Positions 8,690-15,419 of a stretch of 45,453 nucleotides of DNA are shown here, in pieces; position 1 is the first letter of the stretch, and each line of letters opens with the position of its first letter. Both the position numbers and the translations under genes were made by a program. The notes beneath the pieces were generated by a model. The model saw only the letters and a list, made by a program, of their open reading frames with translations. It ran no database searches and had not been told where the DNA came from. The stretch is taken from contig ONSL01000003.1 of assembly GCA_900320505.1 (NCBI GenBank), positions 1 through 45,453 of the forward strand, given 5' to 3'. Origin of the DNA: an uncultured Eubacteriales bacterium. Its GTDB lineage: Bacteria; Bacillota_I; Bacilli_A; RF39; UBA660.

Positions 8690-8878
8690 ATGCTTTTATT
8701 TATAATTGGTTTTCTTTTTATGATTTATGGTAATTTTTTTATTATTTCATACATGAAACTTTTAAATACTGAATATAATATATTTAGTTACATAGCTTTT
8801 TTACTTCATAGAGGAGAAGTTTATTTTTTATTTATTGGTTTATTTTTAGTTTTATTATCTTTAAGAAAGAAGGGGTAA
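8690..8878 (+). CDS. Small membrane protein, unknown
   Basis: A 62-residue hydrophobic protein with two predicted membrane helices (about residues 1-22 and 40-57) joined by a short loop, ending in the basic RKKG. I do not recognise the family. It starts directly after the rmuC terminator, with the only SD-like motif (GAGG, 8678-8681) at a plausible 8-nt spacing inside that hairpin. Its stop is one base before the next gene's ATG, so the two are probably translated together. It is small, but spacing and composition support a real gene. Confidence 0.6.
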   Translation: MLLFIIGFLFMIYGNFFIISYMKLLNTEYNIFSYIAFLLHRGEVYFLFIGLFLVLLSLRKKG

Positions 8879-8879
8879 T

Positions 8880-9515
8880 ATGCTTTTTATTTATGATTTG
8901 CTTATTAATTTTAATGATAAACTTTATTCCTTTTATGAATGGAATAAGAGTGATAAAGTATTAGAGATTAAATATATGCCTATTTTTAAGATTAAATCTA
9001 AAGATTTATATAATTTAGTTAATTATAAGTGTAAGGTGTCTAATGATTTTCTTTTGAAAATTCATAATAAAACAAGTACTTATTATGAGAAGATAGATTA
9101 TGCTAATTTGTTTACTGACTCAAAAAAGGTATATGCTTTTAAATATGATAGTCTTGGTAATGTTATTTCTTATAGTAGTCTTTTACTTGATGAAGAAGAT
9201 GATACTTTAAATAATTCTTTAAAACTTAATAATAGTAATATTTCTTATACTATATTATCTAAAAATAGTATTATTAGTAATAAATTAAGATATATTGAAG
9301 ATATGGATTCTTATAATATAAAATATTTAAATGATATTTATAAAAATAAAAAATATGATGAGATTGAATATCTTTATAGAGAGTTATTTAATAATTTTGA
9401 TAGCTCTTCTATAGATTTTAAGTATAATAAGCTTTTATATTCAGATAGTTCTTATAAATTAAATAAAATTATTAATAATATTAATAAAATTAAGTCTAGT
9501 AATATGTCAATTTAG
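8880..9515 (+). CDS. DUF3603-like protein
   Basis: A 211-residue soluble protein. The N-terminus (LFIYDLLINF, SFYEWNKSDKVLEIKYMPIF) recalls the DUF3603 family of Bacilli, whose members begin with a similar two-strand FHEW/D-P-L segment; that family has no defined function. The rest is rich in Asn, Lys and Ser and contains a YDEIEYLYRELF segment typical of the family's helical C-terminal half. It starts one base after the stop of the small membrane protein with AGAAAGAAGGGG upstream. The assignment rests on recalled pattern similarity. Confidence 0.5.
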   Translation: MLFIYDLLINFNDKLYSFYEWNKSDKVLEIKYMPIFKIKSKDLYNLVNYKCKVSNDFLLKIHNKTSTYYEKIDYANLFTDSKKVYAFKYDSLGNVISYSSLLLDEEDDTLNNSLKLNNSNISYTILSKNSIISNKLRYIEDMDSYNIKYLNDIYKNKKYDEIEYLYRELFNNFDSSSIDFKYNKLLYSDSSYKLNKIINNINKIKSSNMSI

Positions 9516-9562
9516 TTTTATTAAATTTTACTTTATGGTAAACTATATGTATGGAGGATTAT

Positions 9563-10291
9563 ATGTATAGTTTTTATTATGTTTGTTATTACTTTATGCT
9601 TTTCTTTATTATGTCTATTGTAGGATATATTGCTGAATGTTCTTTTGTCAGTTTAGGTAATAAGAAAGTTACTTTGAATCGTGGATTTTTAATGGGACCT
9701 TATATTCCAATATATGGAGTAGGTGCCTGCTCAATGGTAATATTTTTCAAGAAGTATTTATCTGATCCTATTGTATTTTTCTTTATGACTTCTGTTATAT
9801 GCTCTTTTATAGAATATATTACAAGTTATGTTATGGAAAAGCTTTTTGGTGTTAGATGGTGGGATTATACTGATGAAAGATTTAATGTAAATGGCAGGAT
9901 ATGTTTAAAAAATTCATTTTTATTTGGACTTGCTGGTCTTGTTTTTATGTATACTCTATATCCTGTTATTAATTTATTCCTTTTTGGTATTCCTTATAAA
10001 GCTTTAATTATTATGGCAATAATATGCTTTATTATATTTGCATCTGATTTTATATTTACAGTTAAAGCTCTTATAAATGTTAAAAGCAGTTTAAAGAATA
10101 TTAAAGGTGATGCAACAGAAGAAATTCATGAAAAGATTTCTGAAAACTTAAAGAAACATCAATTTCAGTTCAATAGACTTATTAAATCACATCCTGGTAT
10201 TGAAAGATTTAATGGTGAAGCATTTAATGAATTTAGAAATAGAATGATTGAAATTAGAAATAATATGAAACAAAATAAAATCTCTAAATAG
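9563..10291 (+). CDS. Putative ABC-transporter type IV membrane protein (CmpB-like)
   Basis: A 242-residue integral membrane protein with about five hydrophobic segments followed by a charged cytoplasmic tail (about 180-242). Features fit the ABC_trans_CmpB family: an early GYIAECSFVSL, NRGFLMGPYIPIYGVG, WWDYTDERFNVNGRICLK and a following helix. The family is annotated as putative ABC permease, but a transport role is unproven, and no ATPase gene is adjacent. I chose ATG 9563 because GGAGG (9553-9557) precedes it; the upstream in-frame ATG 9551 overlaps that site. A terminator overlaps the stop codon. Confidence 0.75.
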   Translation: MYSFYYVCYYFMLFFIMSIVGYIAECSFVSLGNKKVTLNRGFLMGPYIPIYGVGACSMVIFFKKYLSDPIVFFFMTSVICSFIEYITSYVMEKLFGVRWWDYTDERFNVNGRICLKNSFLFGLAGLVFMYTLYPVINLFLFGIPYKALIIMAIICFIIFASDFIFTVKALINVKSSLKNIKGDATEEIHEKISENLKKHQFQFNRLIKSHPGIERFNGEAFNEFRNRMIEIRNNMKQNKISK

Positions 10292-10303
10292 GAGATTTTT
10301 TTT
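10279..10303 (+). terminator. Rho-independent terminator overlapping a stop codon
   Basis: AATCTC (10279-10284) pairs with GAGATT (10292-10297), followed by a T-run. The TAG stop (10289-10291) lies in the loop, a compact arrangement. Confidence 0.65.
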
Positions 10304-10348
10304 ACTTTATGTGATATACTAGTTTTTACGTTTTGAGGAGAGAGTATT

Positions 10349-10987
10349 TTGGAAAAGAGAAGTTGGGATTTTTATTATTTTCTTGCTAAAGCATATTTTG
10401 ATCATTTTGGTAATCTACTTATTACTCAAAAGTTTATTACTTCTGATGGTTATACGTATGATGCAACTGGTGTAAAGTTAGGTGCTTGGATAAATAGGCA
10501 AAGAATTCTTTATAAAAATCATAAATTAAGTATTGAAAAGATTAATTTATTAAATAGTATTGGTATGGCTTGGAAAACATCAAATGTAGATGATGAGAGA
10601 TGGAATTATATGTTTCTTAAGGCACAAGATTATTTTATGAAATACAAGAGTTTAGATATGCCATATAATTTTGTTACTGAAGATAATGAAAGGCTTGCTA
10701 AATGGTTAAATATGCAGATTGCTACTTATCTTGGCACTACAGGGACTAGTTTAAGTTTTAGAAGAATCATGTTACTTGAAAGTATCAATATAGAATGGTT
10801 TAATTCTAACAAAGATTTTAAATTGCAGAAGGAAGAAATTAACAATACTAATAAAAGAAGAAAGAAGAAGGAAATTAGAAGTAGATTTATAAGCTTTCTT
10901 ACAAGGTATGATTCATCTTCATTGCCTAACAAAGAAGGATTAAATAAGAGATTTATTTACACTTTAGATAATAAAAATATAAAGTAA
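10349..10987 (+). CDS. Stand-alone helicase-associated (HA) domain protein, TTG start
   Basis: A 212-residue protein with two tandem helicase-associated domains, which usually sit at the C-terminus of large helicases and are thought to help bind nucleic acid. Repeat one (about residues 5-73) has WDFYYFLAKAYFDHFGN, GVKLGAWINRQR and INLLNSIGMAW. Repeat two (about 82-150) has WNYMFLKAQDYF, RLAKWLNMQI and LLESINIEWF. A basic tail follows (KRRKKKEIRSR). No helicase domain is present or nearby. The start is TTG 10349: GAGGAG lies 8 nt upstream, and no in-frame ATG occurs before repeat one. Function is unknown; nucleic-acid binding is inferred. Confidence 0.75.
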   Translation: MEKRSWDFYYFLAKAYFDHFGNLLITQKFITSDGYTYDATGVKLGAWINRQRILYKNHKLSIEKINLLNSIGMAWKTSNVDDERWNYMFLKAQDYFMKYKSLDMPYNFVTEDNERLAKWLNMQIATYLGTTGTSLSFRRIMLLESINIEWFNSNKDFKLQKEEINNTNKRRKKKEIRSRFISFLTRYDSSSLPNKEGLNKRFIYTLDNKNIK

Positions 10988-11152
10988 TTATGCTTTATGT
11001 TTATTTATTCTTTTTAATATTAGTTTCTTATCCATATTATTTTCTACTTAGATAATTTTATTTCCTTATTTGCTATATATGCTGTCTCATTATCAGCACT
11101 AGAGTCTAATTTAAGTATTGATAGGATATAAGTGATTTAAATAAAATATAAA

Positions 11153-11428
11153 TTATTTTTCATAATGTGTCCACATTCTATATATTAATATTTCTTTTTT
11201 TCCTTCATCAACTTTATACACAATACGGTGTTGTCTATTAATTCTTCTTGAATAAAATCCTAATAAATCCCCAGTAAGTTTTTCATAACTAGGTGGGTAA
11301 CAAAAAGGATCATCAATCATACGAGTTAAAATATTAATTGCAATTTTATCAAGCTCAGCATTTTTTAAATTTTTCTTATCCTTTATAGCTTTCTTGGAAA
11401 ACTTTATTTCATAATTACCATTCTTCAT
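11153..11428 (-). CDS. yoeB: YoeB/Txe-family mRNA-cleaving toxin
   Basis: A 91-residue RelE-superfamily toxin of the YoeB type, expected to cleave mRNA on the ribosome when released from its antitoxin. Family marks are an N-terminal basic stretch (EIKFSKKAIKDKKNLK), the DPF...YEKLTGDLLGFYSRRI core, HRIVYKV and the C-terminal end RMWTHYEK, whose His/Tyr belong to the active site. I chose ATG 11428, giving MKNGNYEIKF, over a longer upstream start. It overlaps the antitoxin end by 14 nt, the usual arrangement for coupled translation. Confidence 0.92.
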   Translation of the reverse strand: MKNGNYEIKFSKKAIKDKKNLKNAELDKIAINILTRMIDDPFCYPPSYEKLTGDLLGFYSRRINRQHRIVYKVDEGKKEILIYRMWTHYEK

Positions 11429-11672
11429 CAGGATTAAACCTTTCTGACTTACTCCAATCCTCATTCTCATCTATTTTTTTAATTTCATCAACATAACCTG
11501 GAATTGATGATAAGTATAATGTTTCTTCGATTCCTTTCCATTCATCCTCTGAAATTAGTACTGCATTTTTTCCTTTATTATTTACTATTGTTATAGGATT
11601 ATATCCAACATTAACGTCTGATACTAACTGATAAATATTCTTTCTTGCATTTGTTATATTAATAGTATTCAT
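11415..11672 (-). CDS. yefM: YefM/Phd-family antitoxin
   Basis: An 85-residue antitoxin that should neutralise YoeB and, with it, repress its own operon. The N-terminal DNA-binding domain reads NITNARKNIYQLVSDVN and ITIVNNKGKNAVLISEDEW, typical of the YefM/Axe fold; the acidic C-terminus (SERFNPDEEW) is the toxin-binding tail. I chose ATG 11672 because GAGGTG lies 6 nt upstream; the alternative GTG 11681 falls in that site. A strong promoter with an operator-like palindrome pair lies directly upstream. Confidence 0.92.
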   Translation of the reverse strand: MNTINITNARKNIYQLVSDVNVGYNPITIVNNKGKNAVLISEDEWKGIEETLYLSSIPGYVDEIKKIDENEDWSKSERFNPDEEW

Positions 11673-11690
11673 ATTTTTCACCTCACCTAT

Positions 11691-11719
11691 ATTATAACGT
11701 ACTTTAATACGTACGTCAA
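11691..11719 (-). promoter_or_regulatory. yefM-yoeB promoter and autoregulatory operator
   Basis: On the minus strand, TTGACG (11714-11719) and TATAAT (11691-11696) are exactly 17 bp apart. Two GTAC cores, at 11699-11702 within ACGTAC and 11711-11714 within ACGTACGT, lie 12 bp apart in the spacer and -35 region. YefM-YoeB operators in E. coli use two TGTACA palindromes with 12-bp centre spacing, so this is a convincing operator. Confidence 0.85.
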
Positions 11720-11731
11720 TAGAAATATTAA

Positions 11732-11762
11732 TAAAAAAAGAAATAGTCTTAAAACTACTTCT
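11732..11762 (-). terminator. Terminator of tRNA-Met
   Basis: On the minus strand, AGAAGTAGT pairs with ACTATTTCT (plus-strand arms 11754-11762 and 11740-11748), followed by seven T. It lies 12 nt past the tRNA 3' end and insulates the yefM promoter. Confidence 0.7.
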
Positions 11763-11774
11763 TTAATTACTAAA

Positions 11775-11851
11775 TGGTAGCGCCGGTGAGATTCGAACTT
11801 ACGACCTATCGGGTATGAACCGATTGCTCTAGCCAACTGAGCTACAGCGCC
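11775..11851 (-). tRNA. Elongator tRNA-Met (CAT)
   Basis: A 77-nt cloverleaf: acceptor GGCGCTG pairs with CGGCGCT, followed by discriminator A and an encoded CCA end; D arm CTCAG-TTGGCTAGAG; anticodon stem-loop TCGGTTCATACCCGA with anticodon CAT; T arm with TTCGAAT. The pattern GTAGCTCAG, TTGGCTAGAGC and CGGTTCATACCCG matches the Bacillus elongator tRNA-Met rather than initiator or lysidine-type tRNA-Ile. Confidence 0.95.
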
Positions 11852-11934
11852 ATCAGACATATAAATTATAACAAATAAAATTATATCTTGCAATAGTTTT
11901 TGATCTTTTCTATAATTATATTAGGTGTAAGGTT

Positions 11935-12780
11935 ATGAAAAGATTTATAAATTTTTTGTTTTCTTTAATTATTTTTGTATCTTTATTTCTATTAACTATT
12001 GTTATTAATTTAAATTTTCTTTTTAAAGGTTCTAATCTTAAGAAAATTAACGAAAATATAGATTATACAGAACTTATTAATTTATCTGGTAAAAATATAG
12101 GTATAGAAAATGATTTAAATAATATTTATAATAATTTAATTTTGATTAAGTTAGATAGTAAAAAGATAGATGAAATATATAATAGTAGGTATTTAAAATA
12201 TTCTATTTATAGTATAGAAAATAGTTCTATTAATTATCTTCTTTATAATAAGAAATATGACGCTTTAGATGAAAATGAGCTTAATGAGATTAGCAAAAAA
12301 TATAGTAATGATGATGACTTTAACAAAGCTTTTCCTTTATTTAATAAGGTACTTATTAATTTCAGTATGAAAGCTAAAGAAAGTATTGATAGTATTCCAA
12401 GCAAATATTTGAAAGTTATAAGATTTATGTTTAGCAATAATTTTAAAATTATACTTATTACTATTATTACTATTTCTTGTATAATTCTTATATTTATAGA
12501 TAAAGAAAAGTTTATTCCAAATATTTTTGTTCCTAGTTTAATTCTTGGAATACTTGAGCTTTTGATAGTGTTCTTTGCTCCTAATTTAATATATAAGTAT
12601 TTAGATGAGTTTATATATGTTGTTATAAATCCTTATCTTTCAAGTTTTAATAGAACACTTTTAATTACTAGTTTGATTATTATGATTGTTAGTGTAATAT
12701 ATCTTGCTATATATGATAGAACTGAAAGCAAAAGTAAGATTGTTTTAAAGAAAAAGATAAGAAATAAAAATATTGAATAA
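11935..12780 (+). CDS. Membrane protein with extracytoplasmic domain, unknown
   Basis: A 281-residue protein. One membrane helix near the N-terminus (about residues 7-30) is followed by an Asn/Ser/Asp-rich segment of about 130 residues, probably outside the cell, then three more helices (about 164-185, 192-218 and 238-262) and a basic cytoplasmic tail (KKKIRNKNIE). I do not recognise a family. The start has AAGGTT just upstream. It sits directly before sepF, whose -35 element overlaps its last codons, so any link to division rests on position alone. Confidence 0.6.
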   Translation: MKRFINFLFSLIIFVSLFLLTIVINLNFLFKGSNLKKINENIDYTELINLSGKNIGIENDLNNIYNNLILIKLDSKKIDEIYNSRYLKYSIYSIENSSINYLLYNKKYDALDENELNEISKKYSNDDDFNKAFPLFNKVLINFSMKAKESIDSIPSKYLKVIRFMFSNNFKIILITIITISCIILIFIDKEKFIPNIFVPSLILGILELLIVFFAPNLIYKYLDEFIYVVINPYLSSFNRTLLITSLIIMIVSVIYLAIYDRTESKSKIVLKKKIRNKNIE

Positions 12781-12800
12781 ATTTGAAAGTATGATATAAT
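12773..12800 (+). promoter_or_regulatory. sepF promoter
   Basis: TTGAAT (12773-12778) and TATAAT (12795-12800) are 16 bp apart, 39 nt before the sepF start. The -35 element overlaps the end of the previous gene. Confidence 0.6.
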
Positions 12801-12838
12801 TAATAATAGTTAAAGAATAATATTTGGAGGATTTAATT

Positions 12839-13267
12839 ATGGCATTAAATAATTTTAAGAAATTTTTCGGTGGGGATGTAGAAGAAACAGAGAATGAGGG
12901 AGGAGTAGATGAAGAATTCTATTCAGTAACTAGAGATGGTTATAAAGAAGAAAATGGTACTGGTGGATCTAAGGTTATGCTTCTAGAACCACGTGCTTAT
13001 TCTGAGTCTCAACAAATTGCTGATTATTTAAAGACAAGAAACTCTGTTGTTGTTAATCTAAAGAGAGTTACACCCGATCAGGCTAAAAGAATAGTTGATT
13101 TCTTAAGCGGTACTATATATGCTATCGGTGGTGATCTTAAAAAGTTAGGTGGAGGTATATTTTTATGTACTCCAAATAATGTAAATGTTGAAGGCAAAAT
13201 TACTGATGAAAATATGAAGAAAGAAGAAAAAGAAGAGAAAAAAGAGGAGGACGAATTTAACTGGTAA
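12839..13267 (+). CDS. sepF: Cell division protein SepF
   Basis: A 142-residue SepF, which binds FtsZ and helps anchor and bundle the division ring at the membrane. The N-terminus [12 protein letters not shown] is the amphipathic membrane-targeting helix, followed by a variable acidic linker. The conserved domain begins at [19 protein letters not shown] and includes [40 protein letters not shown] and a terminal beta segment. The C-terminus is a charged Lys/Glu tail. GGAGG precedes ATG 12839. A DivIVA-like gene follows after 19 bp, the usual sepF-divIVA neighbourhood of Gram-positive bacteria. Confidence 0.95.
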   Translation: MALNNFKKFFGGDVEETENEGGVDEEFYSVTRDGYKEENGTGGSKVMLLEPRAYSESQQIADYLKTRNSVVVNLKRVTPDQAKRIVDFLSGTIYAIGGDLKKLGGGIFLCTPNNVNVEGKITDENMKKEEKEEKKEEDEFNW

Positions 13268-13286
13268 TGCTTGCTAGGGGGTTCAT

Positions 13287-13652
13287 ATGGAGAAGTTTAG
13301 TCTTGAAGTAAATGGTTATAATAGAGAAGAGGTAAATAATTTTATTTCCTCTCTTTTAGCTCGTAATGAAGGATTAGTTGATTTATGTAGTAAGCAGCAG
13401 CAAGAACTTGCTAGTCTTCAAAAAGAACTTTATGAATATAAGAGTTCAAATGATAAATCAACTATTATCAATGATGCAAAGATGATGTCTAGTAGAATAT
13501 TAAATGAATCTTTGTTAAAAGCAGATGAGATAGATAAAAATAATGAGTTATTAAAGAAAAATATGGGTATTTTAATGAGACGTATGAATGTTTTGATAGA
13601 TCAAGAAAAAGCTATTTTGAAGGAATTTGATGATTTAGGTAAGATGGAGTAG
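13287..13652 (+). CDS. divIVA: DivIVA-domain protein
   Basis: A 121-residue DivIVA/GpsB-like protein that probably binds curved membrane and recruits division or wall-synthesis partners. The N-terminus FSLEVNGYNREEVNNFIS is the diagnostic lipid-binding and domain start. The rest is coiled coil (about residues 30-115) with the usual heptads. It is shorter than full DivIVA, close to GpsB in size. It follows sepF by 19 bp with AGGGGG upstream, so it probably belongs to the sepF transcript. A weak hairpin with a T-rich tail follows the stop (about 13648-13677) and may end this unit. Confidence 0.82.
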   Translation: MEKFSLEVNGYNREEVNNFISSLLARNEGLVDLCSKQQQELASLQKELYEYKSSNDKSTIINDAKMMSSRILNESLLKADEIDKNNELLKKNMGILMRRMNVLIDQEKAILKEFDDLGKME

Positions 13653-13709
13653 TTATTTACTATTTCTTTTTTGTTCTGATACAATATGCTAAATTTATGG
13701 AGGATAATT

Positions 13710-15164
13710 ATGAATACTGATTTTGAAATTAAAAATAATATTGAAAATTTAAAACAACGACTTTATTTAGAAGTATATGATTATAATGAAGAAGCAAGAC
13801 GCCTTCCTGATATAAAATCTAGGCTTGATTTACTTTCTTCTATATGTGAAATGCTTAAGAATAATGATTTAAATAATAATGATTTATTAGGACTTTTTCT
13901 TTTGATTGAAAATGCTTATCCTAAAGATATTTATGAATATTATGAAAAGAAGCTTCTAAATTATGTTCTTTCTAAAAATGATCTTCGTGAAAATAGTGAG
14001 TATTTTGAAAAAGAAATAAATAATTCTAAAAGTAATTTTAATAGTATTCGTTCATCTATTAATAAAGATTTTGAAAGCGAATTAATTAAATATCGTAAGT
14101 GTAAAAATTTTGTTTATAAGAATAAAAAAAGAATTATTTCTTATAGAAAAATCATTAGTGGTTTTAAATTCAATACTGTTATTGATAAAGATGAACTCGA
14201 TGCTCTTATGTGCTATTTTAATGAAAATGATGTTCCAGTTTCTAAAATTACCTTATTTCTAGAAATTATTAAAGAACATAATTTATCAATTAAAAATCCT
14301 ACTCAAAAGATTTATAAATCTGGTTTTGAAATGCTTCTTGATAAATATCATGAACTTCAAATAGATTATAAATATGAAAATGAAGAATTAGATGGTAAGA
14401 TTAATAATTATATGGCACTTATTTCAAACGATGATTTTGTAGAAAATGTTAAGTGTTTGCCTAAAGTTACTAGAGGAGAGGTTACTTTGGAAGAATATGA
14501 TTATATATACATATCTATTCTTAATAATATTGCTAAAGAAATTAGTGATTTAAAGATGGATTTATGTGATTCTTATACTAATTCAGATGATGCAGAACTT
14601 AATAAAGTTATATTTTCAGTTTATAGAGATTATAAAGATAGATATAATGTTGTATTTAAAGAGTATAGAACAGATAGAGAAAAATATCTTGAAAGAGAAA
14701 AATTAAATGATGAGATTAATATGACATATAATCCAGAAAATGAGTATGAAAAGAATGTTATTTTCTTAAAAAATAATGGAAAAGTTTATTTGGATAGTGA
14801 TATGAAAGATATTCCAGAAGAGTATTATAGTAGAGTCTATGATCTACTTGATGGTTTTAGAAATGGTACACTTGGTAGTAGAAGTGTTAAACCTTTAGTC
14901 AATAATGATGAATTTAAAAGTTTTAGAGAATTAAAGGATGATCAGGTTAGAATAGTGTATAAAGAGATTGGTAATAATTGTTATCTTATATTAGGTGTGG
15001 GAGTAAAAAAAGCTAATAGTGATGTGTTCTTGCTAAAGAAGCTTACTAAAAGATATAAGAAATTAAGTGATACTGAAATTAAAGAACTTGAAAATGAAAG
15101 TTCATCATATTTTGATGAAATTAAAAAATTTGTTTTAGAAAATGGTAGAAAAGGTAATAGATAA
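13710..15164 (+). CDS. Large helical protein with RelE-like C-terminal domain
   Basis: A 484-residue soluble protein. Residues 1 to about 365 are mostly charged helix with coiled-coil character and no family I recognise. The last 115 or so residues look like a RelE/HigB-type fold: NGKVYLDSDMKDIPEEYYSR, then SVKPL, FRELKDDQVRIVYKE, YLILGVGVKKA and LLKKLTKRYKKL, matching the usual order of strands and the basic helix. No antitoxin gene is adjacent. It could be a toxin-derived domain used as a ribosome or RNA contact. ATG 13710 is preceded by GGAGG; an upstream in-frame ATG at 13686 lacks a site. Confidence 0.6.
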   Translation: MNTDFEIKNNIENLKQRLYLEVYDYNEEARRLPDIKSRLDLLSSICEMLKNNDLNNNDLLGLFLLIENAYPKDIYEYYEKKLLNYVLSKNDLRENSEYFEKEINNSKSNFNSIRSSINKDFESELIKYRKCKNFVYKNKKRIISYRKIISGFKFNTVIDKDELDALMCYFNENDVPVSKITLFLEIIKEHNLSIKNPTQKIYKSGFEMLLDKYHELQIDYKYENEELDGKINNYMALISNDDFVENVKCLPKVTRGEVTLEEYDYIYISILNNIAKEISDLKMDLCDSYTNSDDAELNKVIFSVYRDYKDRYNVVFKEYRTDREKYLEREKLNDEINMTYNPENEYEKNVIFLKNNGKVYLDSDMKDIPEEYYSRVYDLLDGFRNGTLGSRSVKPLVNNDEFKSFRELKDDQVRIVYKEIGNNCYLILGVGVKKANSDVFLLKKLTKRYKKLSDTEIKELENESSSYFDEIKKFVLENGRKGNR

Positions 15165-15167
15165 TTC

Positions 15168-15196
15168 TTGATAAAGTTAATTTAGTGTGATAGAAT
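15168..15196 (+). promoter_or_regulatory. ileS promoter
   Basis: TTGATA (15168-15173) and TAGAAT (15191-15196) are 17 bp apart, placing a start near 15203, just before the isoleucine T-box. Confidence 0.65.
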
Positions 15197-15202
15197 TGTG
15201 TT

Positions 15203-15404
15203 GTTAAGCAGATAAAGGAAGACGGAAATAATTGAAAATTTAAAGAGAGCATATGTTTGGTGTAAATATGCAATTAGTAAATTATTTTAGATCACTTCTT
15301 TTTGCAATATATTAAAAGTATATTCGGGTAGCTCTGTTAAAAGCTTTAAAGTATTAATTAAGGTGGTACCACGGTTTTCGTCCTTTGGCATCATCTTTTT
15401 TTAT
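15203..15404 (+). promoter_or_regulatory. T-box riboswitch, isoleucine-type
   Basis: The leader regulates ileS by tRNA-Ile charging. Stem I marks include AAAGGAAGACGG near 15214, AGAGAG (15244-15249) and TTTGGTGTAAA. ATC at 15291-15293, followed by ACTTC, is at the specifier position and reads isoleucine. The antiterminator bulge TGGTACC is flanked by AAGG/CCTT and ACG/CGT. The competing terminator pairs 15362-15371 with 15386-15395 before seven T. Bases 15356-15404 are identical to 304-352 of the valine T-box. Confidence 0.92.
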
Positions 15405-15419
15405 TTATAGGAGGATATT

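Noticed and set aside
10990..11150. Possible remnant of a minus-strand gene next to yoeB
   Set aside because: About 25 codons look protein-like, but stops are frequent and there is no similarity that I can name.
11687..11893. Minus-strand reading frame of 68 codons
   Set aside because: It runs through tRNA-Met; the VAQLARA and FESH stretches are the usual false translation of a tRNA gene.
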